A stretch of 64,000 nucleotides of DNA from Leishmania martiniquensis (taxonomy: Eukaryota > Euglenozoa > Kinetoplastea > Trypanosomatida > Trypanosomatidae), in contig NC_090167.1 in NCBI RefSeq assembly GCF_017916325.1, forward strand, positions 662,501 to 726,500. The letters are read 5' to 3'. Numbering within the stretch: position 1 is the first letter of the stretch; each line of letters begins with the position of its first letter. A model generated the notes under the pieces. The model had not been told where the DNA came from. It saw only the letters and a program-made list of their open reading frames with translations, and did not search any database. The position numbers were made by a program, and so were the translations under genes. This document shows, piece by piece, positions 1-11,497 of the stretch.

Positions 1-613
1 GTGAGCCATGCCTATAAGCTGAGCCGCCAAGCAATGTGTGAAGCCGTTCTGTCGCTTAGAATTCCAGCCGACGACGCGCAGGATAGGGTTCGTGGCTGCG
101 CCCAGCAACACCGCCACTCACCAAAGGTAGAGCGAGCAGCAAAAGGGATTGGATGCCCGTACACGTGCTGCATCTCGGACAAGGTTCGATGCAAGCCCGT
201 ACGAACGTCATGACGAATACATGTCTTTCCAGCACGGCGCCTGTCCTCACCTGTTCGCCAGCACCCGAAGAGTCCGCAACGGAGCCGGAGGGCAGGTCAC
301 AGCTCGCGTGCGGCTCCGCCGAAAGGCAAGTACGGCGTGCTGATACCACGGCGTGGTGGGCGGTAACATCAGGGGTTTCCACAAGCATAAGAAAGCAACC
401 AAATAAAAAAAAACAAAAAAGGAAAGCGCTGTGAGGCACCGCTTCTTTCAGTGCTGCAAAGGGGACATACGCAGCACTGAGACAAGCCATTCCACGAGAA
501 AAAAAAGAAGATTCCATAGAAAGCAGTCTCACCGACAGGATGAGCCCCACTCAGGTTGTATCGCACTTGACCTTTGAAGAGCCGTTTCCAGTTTTGTTCT
601 GGTTCCGTTCCGC
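1..613. other. Gene-free stretch, probable 3' UTR/intergenic
   Basis: No reading frame here has convincing protein-like composition. An A-rich stretch lies near 402-421. By position and direction this should hold the 3' UTR of the minus-strand gene ending just to the right and spacer toward the next gene outside the window. Confidence 0.5.
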
Positions 614-1024
614 TTAGGGCTCAGCATCTTTGATGGCACGCGCACGCCGATGCTCTTCCAAGAGTTTGCTGCGGTACGAGTGTGCCTTGTCGGCGTCCGC
701 ATTGTGGGCGTCCTTGCGGTATGCCTCCATGAACTGCTCCTGGTACATCATGCCTTCCAGAATGGGATCGGAACGGTGGGTGCCCTGGCGCTCCTTCACC
801 TCTGTGTACTCCTTTAGGATCTCTTGCTTCACACGCTCCCCGCCTTCGGTGTCCACAAAATTGTCCATGTGCACGATCTCCGCGTGGCGAATCCACGAGT
901 CGTCCTGCAGCGGTTGCAAATGCAGATTGGCGAACTCCTCCGGCGGCATGGTGAGCACCTCCGTCGTGACTCCGACCTGCGCTACCTCGAGCTGCATCTG
1001 CTTCACTTCGGCTGGCGCTTCCAT
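614..1024 (-). CDS. Small hypothetical protein, acidic/charged, 136 aa
   Basis: I do not recognise the family. The protein is hydrophilic, rich in Glu, Lys and His, and predicted largely helical in its second half. There is no signal peptide or membrane segment. Composition and high GC at third positions suggest a real conserved gene. The chosen ATG (MEAPAEVKQM) follows a coding-strand pyrimidine tract (about 1026-1040). However, the first AG after that tract falls inside codons 2-3. The true start could therefore be the next ATG at 997 (MQLEVAQVG, 127 aa), which is directly preceded by CAG. Upstream in-frame sequence looks like untranslated leader. It follows the PP2C gene in the transcription unit after a long gap. 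Confidence 0.7.
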   Translation of the reverse strand: MEAPAEVKQMQLEVAQVGVTTEVLTMPPEEFANLHLQPLQDDSWIRHAEIVHMDNFVDTEGGERVKQEILKEYTEVKERQGTHRSDPILEGMMYQEQFMEAYRKDAHNADADKAHSYRSKLLEEHRRARAIKDAEP

Positions 1025-4000
1025 GGGTAGTGGAGGAGGAGGGGAGAACGGCAACACGTTTGACAAGGAGACAGGTGAGAGAGAGAGAAAGCGGACGTTG
1101 ACAGCAGAGTGGGGACTAAGGCATGCGAAAGCTAATCGACTTTCGGTGTGGGCGCCAATCAACTGTAAAGAAGTGCGGTGAAGTCGGGGTATGGGTCTGG
1201 CGGATCACCAATGATTGCGTCGACAGCGCGAAAACAAAAAGGCTAGTGGCGTTCGAATCCAGCGCAGCAGTCGCACCGCCAAAAAAAGCAGAAAGCAGAG
1301 ACAGAAATTTGGAAGCAGTAGTGGAGAGAGTGAGATGGACATGCATCTTGGAAACGGGTGCTAGAGAAGGTGCCGCAGTTGGTGGCCATGGGCGGGTGCC
1401 CGAGGCCGCGGAAAGAGACGCAAATAAAGACTATCCTTGTAGACGCAAGTCATCGAATGACATCCGTCAAGATTTCCCCTCTGGTGGAATGTCTACTAAA
1501 GCTAAAAGGACGACATGCAGCACCGCGTCGCCTGCGCAGCTCTGTGAAAGTACGTCGTCGCCCTTTCTGCTACCCAGTGTGCAGGTGTCCCTGCATCTTT
1601 CTTTGAGGGGTGTATGCTCGTGCGGTGAGGAGAGCTTGGTGATTGTTCAACACCCTCCCGCGCGGACTCTCGAGCACGCGCGACTCCTGGAATTCGTTTC
1701 TCCAGACGAGAAGCACGTAGTCCTCCTCTTCTCCGTTGTTCACACTCATGCGACGCATACACTCTTTCGTTGTCTCTTCTTTGTTTTAAGTTCCTCTTCA
1801 ATGTCCTTGACGAAGACACAATGCAGCGCGAGAAGCATAGGGTCAGAAGACGCAGAGACACGTGTAGAAGAAGAGAGCAGACACACCTACCTCGCCCACG
1901 AACACACGCATACACGAAAGAGCAACCGAATATCAGAAAGGGATGCGAAGGACCGAGGGACAAAGACACGCATTACACACAGACGACAGGAAATCATTCT
2001 CATCCTCATCACACCCATATAAGAAAAAAAAAGTGACTACGAAGCGTTGACACTGTCAAAGTGAACATGAAACGGGAAGAAATATATAGAGAGAGGAGAA
2101 AACGAGGCCTGCAGTTACACATGCGCACATGCATACATTCACCTCCAATAAAGACACAATAAGATCGTTGAAACACACAAAAAAACGTGACATCGGCACA
2201 CAGGCGCTCACAGACACCACAGACAGAATAACAGCCAAACACACAGAAAATAAAAAGCAGGGCGGAGGGCAACAAATCGATAAGAGCCAACACAACGGAA
2301 CGTCGACAAAAATAAAAGACTAAAAAGACGGTGAAAAGTTTTTCTGTCTTTGCTTCGACGTTCGGCCGCCTCCAGCGACACCATCTATTCAGCTGAGCAC
2401 GTCATTCAAACCTCCACACGGCACCCACTCTTCCCTCTTTCGGCAAGCCCCCTCCCCGGGCCCTAGGGCGTGGGTGCACAGGAGCTGTAGTTATGCGCTA
2501 CAGCGATGGGCGTCCCAGCCGTCTGCGCACAATGTTTGCCTCCAACGCTACCCGCCGACGCTTCGCCGATCACCTCACAAAACCTCGTACGATACCGACC
2601 ATCACGTAAGGCGCCTCTTGCAGCGAATTGGACGTCCCCCGCGCCCTTAGGCGTTGGAGGCTGAGCAGAATCTATTCGAGTTGCGCAGACACTTTGCCCA
2701 TCAAGCACTTGCACGCGCAAAAAAAAGACTAAACGCCTTCGTTGCCACAGGTCATTCCAGCTTGATGGCCTCCAGCCCTTGACACCCGGGCCTGCGTAGC
2801 GACACACCCCTCTCACTGTGACACGTACGCGCTGGGCCCTGCCACCCCGCCACTTCCTCCCCTCCCACACACACTCACAAACACACGCGCAAAAAAAAGG
2901 AGGCTGCCGAATCGACAGGAAGGAGAGCTGCCATGCTCCCTCGCCAAGAGTTGGGCGCAGGAGACTGCATAACCGACGCTCTATGGCGTAGCCCCCATTT
3001 ATGAGAGGGATGCATCACCAAAAATGGCAGCGGGCGGTAGAGAGACAGTCAGAGCAAGGCAGCTAAAGGACAGGCAGGCGTATAAGAGGTGTACATGGAT
3101 GGGGGAAAAGGGGGTTCAAAGTGATACGACAGCCTTTGCAGCCTACATTGAGTCATCACGTGGCAGAGGTCGTTGGAGAGCAACGGCAAAAAGCGCGAAG
3201 CGGGAGAGGAGAAAACTGGTCGTCTTAAACTCCCGCGGATGGTAGCCATACGCTACATGTGCACAACACGAGGAAGGGCAACAGTAAAGAGAGGAAAGGC
3301 GAGGGTAACTTTATATGTGTGTGTGTGTTTACCCTCCTGGAAGGAAGCCGACCACTCAGCCTCCGTTGCTCTGAACAATGCCACCGCGCGCGACACAGGC
3401 AAAAAGAGGGGTGACAGGTTTACGCACCATGCAGAAGATCGACTAAGGCTTGCCGTGTTGTTTTATCACTACGCAGTTCTGAAAATCGGCTAAGATTACG
3501 CGCACGAATCATCGCTTCACCCTCGAAGGCACTGAACCCGAGACGCCTTTCTTTCCTTCAGCGAATAGGATCGATGCAGGGCGATCCCCACACATCGCGA
3601 CGTCGCTCAACTATGCGTAAGCGTGCCGGTCAACCCCATGGCGGAGACTGACCCTGGGCAACTCAGAAACCATCCACGTACTCGCAGCGCGTCCAAGGCG
3701 CCGCCGACGAGGCGTGAAGTGCTCCTCGCGTGCCGTAAACCGAACAGCAAAGGGAGAAGGTGCGGCAGGGGAGGAGGGAAAAGAGAAAAAACGAAAGAAA
3801 GAAAGAGAGGGTGCGCGACTCAACGGCGTGCGTGTTTTCAAGCGTGTTTATGGGTGCATGCAAGGGTGACAGAAAAAAGAAAAAAGAAGGTGTGTGTACA
3901 GAGTCGTGCGTGCAATCGCAGCAAAGCATGCCTCGAAAAGCGGGGAAGACGAGCGAAAAGCAAGTAAAGAAATCGAACCCAGCCACGTCCGGCATTAGAC

Positions 4001-4354
4001 TTGCAGCGACACATGCACACCGTTAAGAACGGATCCACGCGCGTGCACCAACCCACTCGTCTCCCTTTCTCCTCTCCCCTCTCGGCTTCTTCTGCCGGCT
4101 AATCGACGGCAGCCGACCACACAAAAGCGCAACAGTTGGACGGATATAGACGAGTGGACGCGCATCCGCAGCCGCGCAGGCGTCCCCAATACACTCCCTC
4201 CAGCCTTCGCTTCTCCAATGCGAACCCTGCAGCGGAAAGGACTTCATTGGAGAGTGGCCGACACGCAGCGAGGGAAGAGGTAAGGGAAACATAAACTCAT
4301 GCCCGCTGTGCCATCAGCAGCACTGGGCATCCACAGAGTCCGGCATCCCCTTGG
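1025..4354. other. 3.3 kb intergenic region with simple-sequence DNA
   Basis: It should contain the PP2C 3' UTR and the trans-splicing region of the small downstream gene. It is purine-rich on the plus strand with A-rich runs (2020-2035, 2240-2330, 3775-3810, 3870-3890). No ORF has convincing amino-acid composition on either strand. A tRNA-like B-box string near 1251 does not fold as a T-arm. Confidence 0.5.
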
Positions 4355-6034
4355 CTAGACACCCAAAGCTCTGAGATCCGCTGGGGCCGCAGTGGGGGAC
4401 ACCACCTTGGGATGAGAACCCATCAGAAGCGGTGCTCCGTTGGGGCTGTCCTCACAATTGCCACCGCTACGTGAGCCGTCGGCACTTTGACAGCTGCTAG
4501 AGCCCTCCAGAGCGCTCACCGCCGGGGCACTCGAGCCCGTCGACATGAGCTTCGCAGAGGAGAGATTCGGCGAATCAGACGGCGACTTGGCCGACTCTCC
4601 GTTTGCGCCTTCTTCGCCTCGATGGCACGATCCCGCATCTGCGCCACGTACGGCAGACCGCTCTTTCCGAGCAACGTCATCGCTCAAGACCACTCCATTA
4701 GACACCTGCGACACCGCACCATCAGAGCTTGTATCCGCCTTCGATTCACTGCTTCCGTTGCCCGCCGTGGGTGAGGAGGCAGCCGTCAGACGCAGCGGAG
4801 GTGCATGTGGCGAGCCGGTTGCCGTTGCCTGGGCTGCTTGAGCACCGCCTTGAGGTCCACGCTTGAATCTGACGATGACCACAGACATGTTGTCGCAGCC
4901 GAGCCGGAAGGGCTGCGGAGAGAGACAGGCATCCATGAGTTCCTCGCAGATCTTCCCGAGTGGCATACGCTCCTGGATGCGCGGTCGCACGAAGTCCACG
5001 ACCTGCTTGCTGGACATAATGTCCCAGATGCCGTCGCATGCCAACACAGCGAACTCGTCCTTGTCGCGGTTCAGTTTGGTGACCCGGACCTCTGGTGCAC
5101 TAGTCACCGCCTGCATCTCCCACGAAACCTGCGTGTTGTTTTTGAACATAAAGTCACCAATGGCACGACTAAGAGCCAGCATGCCGTTCACCCGCCGGTT
5201 CATCACGTAGCAACCCGCACGCTCGATGCGCATCTGCTCGGAGGGCAGATACGGCTTGTGATCAGTGCTAAGCGCATCGACAGTGCCGTTGCGGCACATG
5301 ACACAGCGACTATCCCCGGCATTGGCGCAGTACACGTCATCGCCGTCTAGGTACAGCACGACAGCGGCACACCCGCCTCGCTCAAAACTCGGGAGAGAGT
5401 GAAGATACTTGTCAATGGCAATAAAGCCGTCGTACAGGGCCTTTGAGATCTCGCCCTTCATGAACGCCTTCGTCTGGTGTACGAACTGAAACATGTACTC
5501 ACCACAGTACTTGGCCGTCGCAGCCCCGCTGTGGCCATCATACACACCGAAGAACCCACCCTTCTCGAGGAGCAGTAGCGTGTGCGCGTCCTCCATCGAG
5601 CGACGCCACCCCTGCATGCTGCTTGAGCCGTACTCGAGAAATTCGTTCTCGCCACTAACGCTCTGTTTTTCCCTCATCGGCTGACTCATAATGTCCGCAC
5701 GGCGGAGCAGCTCATCGAAGTTGGGCTGTCCAGCGTTGCAGACAACCCACGTGAGTACAATTTGCAGCAGCTCTAGCCATCCCATCAACCAGCCACCGAT
5801 GAGAACGGTGAGGGCAACAATAATGCCGTAGGAATAGTACCCATAGCCCGTCATGAGTGCAAGGGTAAGGAAAAGCAGGATGGAGCGCACAATGTAAGCG
5901 CGCCGCTCCCGCGTTTGCTGCTGCAGCATACGTGTCATCTGCACCTGCTGCTGACTCAAGTACTGTACCTGCTTTGCGGAGGACATGGGCTGCTTTGCGG
6001 GCGGTCGACGCGGTGGGGCGCGCTTCAGTAGCAT
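4355..6034 (-). CDS. Membrane-anchored PP2C-type Ser/Thr phosphatase, 559 aa
   Basis: This is a metal-dependent (PPM/PP2C) phosphoserine/phosphothreonine phosphatase. The catalytic domain spans about residues 131-391. It shows the RRSMED opening motif (144-149), the DGH metal-binding motif (166-168), CDGIWD (333-338) and the terminal DNMSVVIV motif (about 381-388), so the key acidic metal ligands are present. Two adjacent hydrophobic segments at about 48-72 and 74-98 precede the domain and suggest a membrane hairpin or anchor with the catalytic domain on one face. After residue 391 comes about 165 residues of low-complexity Ser/Ala/Gly sequence, probably disordered. The ATG used (MLLKRAPP) lies 36 nt after a plausible splice acceptor. 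Which membrane it occupies cannot be told from sequence. Confidence 0.9.
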   Translation of the reverse strand: MLLKRAPPRRPPAKQPMSSAKQVQYLSQQQVQMTRMLQQQTRERRAYIVRSILLFLTLALMTGYGYYSYGIIVALTVLIGGWLMGWLELLQIVLTWVVCNAGQPNFDELLRRADIMSQPMREKQSVSGENEFLEYGSSSMQGWRRSMEDAHTLLLLEKGGFFGVYDGHSGAATAKYCGEYMFQFVHQTKAFMKGEISKALYDGFIAIDKYLHSLPSFERGGCAAVVLYLDGDDVYCANAGDSRCVMCRNGTVDALSTDHKPYLPSEQMRIERAGCYVMNRRVNGMLALSRAIGDFMFKNNTQVSWEMQAVTSAPEVRVTKLNRDKDEFAVLACDGIWDIMSSKQVVDFVRPRIQERMPLGKICEELMDACLSPQPFRLGCDNMSVVIVRFKRGPQGGAQAAQATATGSPHAPPLRLTAASSPTAGNGSSESKADTSSDGAVSQVSNGVVLSDDVARKERSAVRGADAGSCHRGEEGANGESAKSPSDSPNLSSAKLMSTGSSAPAVSALEGSSSCQSADGSRSGGNCEDSPNGAPLLMGSHPKVVSPTAAPADLRALGV

Positions 6035-9000
6035 TATGACAGAAGGCAAGGCGGGTGCAAAAATTCACTCCTGGCGTGGGAGGAGGAACAAAAGCAGAAC
6101 AGAAAAGCGCGAGAAATGACGCCCGCGATACCCCTTCAATGAAAGTCGTCGATAACGCAGTCCCTCCCCAATGTCGCTCGCCCGAGACTGGGGTGTATCG
6201 ACCTTTTACCACACACACACAGAAGCACAAATCCTTGTTGTACTGAAAACCACTGTGGAGAAAATTTCCTTTTTTTTTTCAAAGAAAGGGAGCTGCCACT
6301 CTCGGGAGGGAGTGCAGCGGATGCAGATCGGCGACCTGCCAGACAAGAAGCGAAGCAGCACAATAGAAGGACGTCGAGCCGGCGTTGAAGATTGGTGGTG
6401 GCAGCCGCCTTTTCCGCAGACGAAGAGGCGCCCGCGCACACGTACCGGCCGGAGAACACAAAACGAGCCAAGCACCCTAGCAGCGCGCACAGGCCTAGTT
6501 GGTGAAAAGAGAACAAAAAGAAAAAAGAGGGCAGCTTGGTGTGTTTCTTCGACGCACAGACGAACACGTGCAAGAGAGGGAGATGAGCACGCGACGTAGA
6601 TGTAAAGAAAGCACAACGTGAAGAGCAAAAGGGCAGAACACACCCACACTGACAGCGACAGAGAAAGAGAGACGTCTTCGCTCTTTGATTCTGCTATCGG
6701 TGTGTTTTTGCTTGTTGCCTCCCTCTTCAGTTAAAAAGGCGTGCCTAACGAGGCACTGACCACAGCCAAGGTTATGTGACAGACCCTTCCGAGAAGAAGT
6801 CGAGAGGACGATCGTCGAAAGCCCCAAACAGAGTGGCGAGGAGGGGGAGATAGTAACACAGCTGCGCTGAAATTGCGTGTTTCTGCACCCTCTTTTTTTT
6901 TTCGTCACTCGGCCGTGATAAAGTCTCGAAGTCCTTCGCTAGTCGTTTGCGCTATCACAGGCACCCACCACAGTAGCATCACCACTGCTACCTCTTTTTC
7001 GCACGCCTTCGCTGTCTCTAAAAAGCGACGCAGAAGAGAGGAGGGCAAGACGGGCGGGCGGGCTGAGCGACGGTAGGGCCAGGCAGCAGCAGCCGGCGGG
7101 GTGAGCGGGAGGGAACCGGACGCTGGTGGAGATGCGGCTTTGTGGAAGCGCGAGAACACAACGCTACACCCGATGAAGCAGTGCAGGCCCCCGTCAGTGG
7201 CACAGTCGGAAGGGAAGCGACGATAGAGGTGACAATGTGTATCCGAAGCCCAAGACGTCTTGAAACGTCGAAGGAGATATTCGGGGAGGGGGGAAAGAGC
7301 ACCTCCCAGGCGCCGCTTTTGTGTGTGTGTGTGTCTCCGTCTGTGTTCGTCCGTATATCACAGTAAGCCTCGCCTGTGCTTCCGCCGATCCTTTCACCTT
7401 TTTCTTTTTTCTTCTGTAGCGTTCTTCTTTGTCCTCTGCTCTCTGCGGCCACCTCGGCCGGTTTCTCTCTCTCTGTGAAGGGCGCCGCGGCGGGGGTGGC
7501 GATCCCGTGGAGAGAAAGCACTCTGTAGAACGATAAATGCTCTGCTCCCCACACCCTGCCGCCGCCGCCGCCGAAACAGCGACTAGAGCGCCGAGACGTG
7601 AACTCGCGCGCACGCCCGCGCACAAGACGACGGGAATGGAGTTGTTCGTCGATCTCCCCCAGAGGCAATGAAAGAAAAAAAAGAGTTTGGCGTAGATAGG
7701 GAGAGAGCGAACAAAAGCACAAAGGTGAAGCTGCGTATGCAAGCGCCGTTGACAGGAAAAACGTAAGGGGCGGGAGGCGGTGATGGAAGTGGCCTGCAGA
7801 GGAGAGGCGATCCGACCAACCAAGAAGCCGGAGCACGTAGCAGCGGGAAGCGCAGCACCGCACACCCATAACAAGCTGATGTGAATGCATCCGCATGACG
7901 GGCCGACGAGAAGGCGAGCAAGCAAGTCATCGAGAGAAAGAGGAGGAGTGTCGGAAAGGTCGACAGAGAGGAAAGAGCGAACGGGCGGGAGAATGAAGGG
8001 AGAGGAGGGGGGCTGAGAGAGCGTTGACCCTTGTAGGCGGGTGCTTTCACTTGTTGGACAGCCTCTCGATCAGCTTTGCCGACCATGTGCAGATGGACAG
8101 GGAGCTGATGCAGGGCAGTGTCGACAACGCGGTGAGGCGCCGGAGCGTCCAACCCGATGGATACCTGACACTCCATGGGAACTGTTTTGCACCATGAGGC
8201 CATCAGGTTCGCACATCACACAGTATGAGAGAGCAGAGGCCCCACTCTGTTGACCTTTTCACGCTGACTTCCCACGCGGCGAATCTTCCATCACGCATAC
8301 ACCCATGGCAAGTTATGAACAATAGTTCTTAGTGCGGCGAGTTGGCCGACTCCTCTCACCCCCGTCCCTTCCGCGTACTACGTAAGCTGAAGAACACGAA
8401 GTGCCCACTAAAGAAGGCCGGTGAAACTCAAAATTTACTGAAGCGGGAGCGAATACGCCGGTGGGAAAATGACAAAAGAGGCGGACGCCAAGTGTCAATG
8501 AGAGGGGAGCAGACGTGCGTCTCCTACCCAAAACACTTCTTCGCCCGAAGCCGAGCAGGAACGCAGAGGGCGGCAGCGGCGACAAGACGAGACTGCTGTA
8601 TGTGCGTAAGTCTTCAGCAAGGGTTACCCACCCGTGCACAGTCACACAAGCACGCGCACAAAAACACGACCTCTGCAGCCACTCTCCAAGTCGTCCTCAT
8701 TGTGTGCCCCCCTCCCCCCACACACACAAAAAAAATGAGCAGCGCCCATACGGGTGCAGAATATTTCCCTATGTCTGGGGTAGGAGGAGGGGGAAAGGTT
8801 TGTCTATGAAAGTCCCCGCGAAAACGTCAGGAGTGCGCACGCATACGGACAAGGCGACTCAATGGAGCACATCATCGAAGGGAAAGGCGTTGCGGGAGCA
8901 CGCGCAGGCAGTGGTGTGAAGGGCAGTCAGCGAATGCACACCTGCACCGAACCGGCCCCCCCCTCGCACTCTTGTAGGTGACCTAAGCAGCCCACGTCTC

Positions 9001-9157
9001 CATCGCAAGTCGATCACGCCCGATGGCAGCAGCCGCAGCAGTCTTCGTGCCATTTCCGTGCTCCTCCTCGTCGACGCTCGCAGGTAGAGTGTACAGTTGC
9101 TTATACATATTGGCCATTTTCCGCGCCACGCCGTGGTGACAAACCGCTGGGTGGCGC
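6035..9157. other. 3.1 kb intergenic region
   Basis: This is the 3' UTR and spacer after the hypothetical signal-anchor gene plus the 5' region of the PP2C gene. Low-complexity tracts are frequent (T10 near 6270; GT run near 7320; CA-rich near 8710). Long open frames exist on both strands, but they translate to Ser/Arg/Phe/Cys-rich sequence without domains and were not called. Confidence 0.5.
6074..6110 (-). promoter_or_regulatory. Trans-splicing pyrimidine tract/acceptor for the PP2C gene
   Basis: On the coding strand a T/C-rich stretch ends in CCAG, with the AG at 6071-6072. This would give a 36-nt 5' UTR before the start codon at 6034. It is predicted only from the first AG after the tract. 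Confidence 0.45.
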
Positions 9158-11497
9158 CTAGTTCGATACGATGCGCTGAATCGGATGGCGGATGCTAGGC
9201 TTCCTTGGCGTGCCTACTTTGGCGCCGTGGCGGGCACTGAGGCCGGTGGTGGGGCTCGACCCCGACCCTAGGGATGTGTTCGTGCCGAGACTTGTTTCGT
9301 GGATGTCCATCGACGCCGTCATCAAACGCTTCTGCGTCACCGGAATCTCCATCAGCAACGGGGCATCGGGCAACCGAGAGACGCGCTCCAGCTGGCGTTC
9401 TGCTGTGGACGCCAGCTCGATAAAATCGCATGCGAACAACGCGTGTTGCTGCGTGTGGCGAAGAGCCTGGAAGAGTGCCGATTGCCGCAGCTCCACAAAG
9501 GACGCTACGAGCGAAACCAGGTGCTGCTGCTGGTCGCGGTACTGCTGCAGCAGTGCCGCGTCGGCGTCCCTTTGCCTATTGTTCGGTGGGGTCGAAAGCG
9601 CATAGGCTCCAGTGTGGGTGCCATCTGTGATGCCCGGCGGCGTCCGAAGCTCCTCTGTTCCCGGCTCGGGAAACTGTGTAGCGGCGCCGCGCCGGCGTCC
9701 ATCGCTGTACTTCCTGATGTGGGCCGCCAGGAAGGACAGGATGCTGGATATGCACACCGCCTCTTCATCATCCACGAACGACAGCTTTTCCTCTTCGTTA
9801 TCCGTGAGCATGAGCAGCTTGGCAGAGAGCGACGAGGACGGAATACGCTCCGGCGTCAACGCATCAGCCTCCCTGCTGCCTATCTCGGTGGACTTGTGCA
9901 CTTTTCGAGAGGAGTCGCCGAAGGGCCCCTCGACATAGGCTACAGTGGAGCCTCTCCACTCAAAATGGAACTCGGGGTCGACCGCAGTGCAATGTTGAAG
10001 GAGATGCAGCACGTCTCGAGGAAGACTGGGGATGAGGTCCACCACTCCCTCCTTGTCTGGCAGTCTCACGGTCTCTTCAACGAGATTACCTTCAGCTCGG
10101 GAGCTGCTCTTCACTCTATCAACGAGCTGCGCCACAGTCGCAGCGCCGCAACGGTCTCGCACCGTCAACGCTCTACGTACCATCAAGGGCAGCTCTGAAA
10201 GGTATGTATATAGGCACATCCATGCACGCTCGTTACACGCATCCTGCGCCACGTCGTCCACAAGTTGGCGCAGCTGCTGCTCGAGCTGCTGCAGAAAGTA
10301 TCGTGGGATCACAACAGGCTCTGCATTTTGCCGTGGGAATGGTTGACTGTCTTTGCACGCAAGCGTATCTGCATGAACGGCAATGCCGGCCGACGCCGCG
10401 CCCTCTTGCACCGGCGTCCAACCAAGGTCCGCACAGTTGATTGTCGTGGAGTCATTCGCATCTTCGCCGGCAGGTATAATAGGGCTCATCATGGCTGCTG
10501 CAAGCCAGCGATCTGGGGTCCCACTCGCAGCGGTCTTCACACCGTCTCTCCCCACGTGCGTCTCCGTCTGCGTACCACGGTCTTCGCAAAACCACCGCGG
10601 ATTCGTCTGAGTCGTGGTAACACGCAAGCTTATCGGCGCGCATACTGAGCTCACCTGCGCCCTTCCGAGCCCCCAACCCGCTTGCGGCGACGCGCTGCAG
10701 TCAACTTTTGCTTCCCGCCTCACATGAGCCCCATCAAAACACACGCTCTCGTCCCCCACGGGTGGAGAGAGGCGAGGCGACATCCATCCAGCCACGTTCG
10801 TGGCCGCCGAGTACGCTTTCTCCGCCCCTCTTGTTGACTCTGCAACGGCGGCGGCGAGAGCAGGCGCCGGGCACGGAGCCTGGCTCCCCACGGTGGCCGC
10901 GTTTGAGGCGCTGCGGTAGTACGCGCCCTCCTCACAGCTGCCACTGCCCCCGTTCACGCGGTACCCAGAGCTCGAAACGACACGGCGGGGGGCGTGGATG
11001 CCGGCAAGTTCGCTGTGCCCGGGGTCCTGGAGCGCGCTTGCCGTGCCCAGAGCCCGCTTGTGTTGCGCCACAGCCTCCACAGTAAGCCTTGGCGCTGAGG
11101 ATGCGTCGGCCCCCTCCATGCGGCTGACGGCACCGTCTCCCCCCATACCGCCGTTGCGGGAGTAGGGATGATGGCGATGCGCGTGCGCTTGCGAGAGGTC
11201 ACGACCCTTCGCGCCGTGGGAGCGTTCGATTGCTGTGGCCGTCGCTGGTGCAGCGCTATTGTGTGTGTTGTTGTTTAGGTGGGCAATGCGAGGCCGACTC
11301 GAGCTGCGACTGCGAGCGGCAGCGGGTCCGTGGCTTGCTGAGCGGGCCGCTGTGCCCGCGCGCGACGCCGAGGAGGAGGTGCGGCGCCGGTGACGCGAGG
11401 GAGTGGTCGCCTTCTGAAGCACCATCACCGTCCCCACTAGTAGCGTCACGCAGGAGACAAAGAGCAACGTCTCCCTGTACTTTACCACCGTCTGCAT
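9158..11497 (-). CDS. Hypothetical signal-anchored protein, 779 aa
   Basis: Not recognised. A single hydrophobic helix at about residues 8-27 follows two basic residues and should act as a signal anchor or N-terminal membrane tether. Next comes a long Ser/Ala/Arg/Gly-rich, probably disordered region (about 30-400). A more ordered, helix-rich region (about 400-720) contains Leu/Gln-rich stretches that could form coiled coils, and the tail is basic and Ser/Thr-rich. No enzymatic motif was seen. The ATG is the first in frame and lies 20 nt after a splice acceptor that follows a good pyrimidine tract. Its layout (short anchor, disordered linker, helical domain) suggests an organelle-surface or contact-site protein, but that is speculation. 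Confidence 0.85.
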   Translation of the reverse strand: MQTVVKYRETLLFVSCVTLLVGTVMVLQKATTPSRHRRRTSSSASRAGTAARSASHGPAAARSRSSSRPRIAHLNNNTHNSAAPATATAIERSHGAKGRDLSQAHAHRHHPYSRNGGMGGDGAVSRMEGADASSAPRLTVEAVAQHKRALGTASALQDPGHSELAGIHAPRRVVSSSGYRVNGGSGSCEEGAYYRSASNAATVGSQAPCPAPALAAAVAESTRGAEKAYSAATNVAGWMSPRLSPPVGDESVCFDGAHVRREAKVDCSASPQAGWGLGRAQVSSVCAPISLRVTTTQTNPRWFCEDRGTQTETHVGRDGVKTAASGTPDRWLAAAMMSPIIPAGEDANDSTTINCADLGWTPVQEGAASAGIAVHADTLACKDSQPFPRQNAEPVVIPRYFLQQLEQQLRQLVDDVAQDACNERAWMCLYTYLSELPLMVRRALTVRDRCGAATVAQLVDRVKSSSRAEGNLVEETVRLPDKEGVVDLIPSLPRDVLHLLQHCTAVDPEFHFEWRGSTVAYVEGPFGDSSRKVHKSTEIGSREADALTPERIPSSSLSAKLLMLTDNEEEKLSFVDDEEAVCISSILSFLAAHIRKYSDGRRRGAATQFPEPGTEELRTPPGITDGTHTGAYALSTPPNNRQRDADAALLQQYRDQQQHLVSLVASFVELRQSALFQALRHTQQHALFACDFIELASTAERQLERVSRLPDAPLLMEIPVTQKRLMTASMDIHETSLGTNTSLGSGSSPTTGLSARHGAKVGTPRKPSIRHPIQRIVSN

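Noticed and set aside
1240..1275. tRNA-like B-box string (GTTCGAATCC) on the plus strand
   Set aside because: The flanking bases do not pair as a T-stem, and no A-box, anticodon arm or acceptor stem fits around it.
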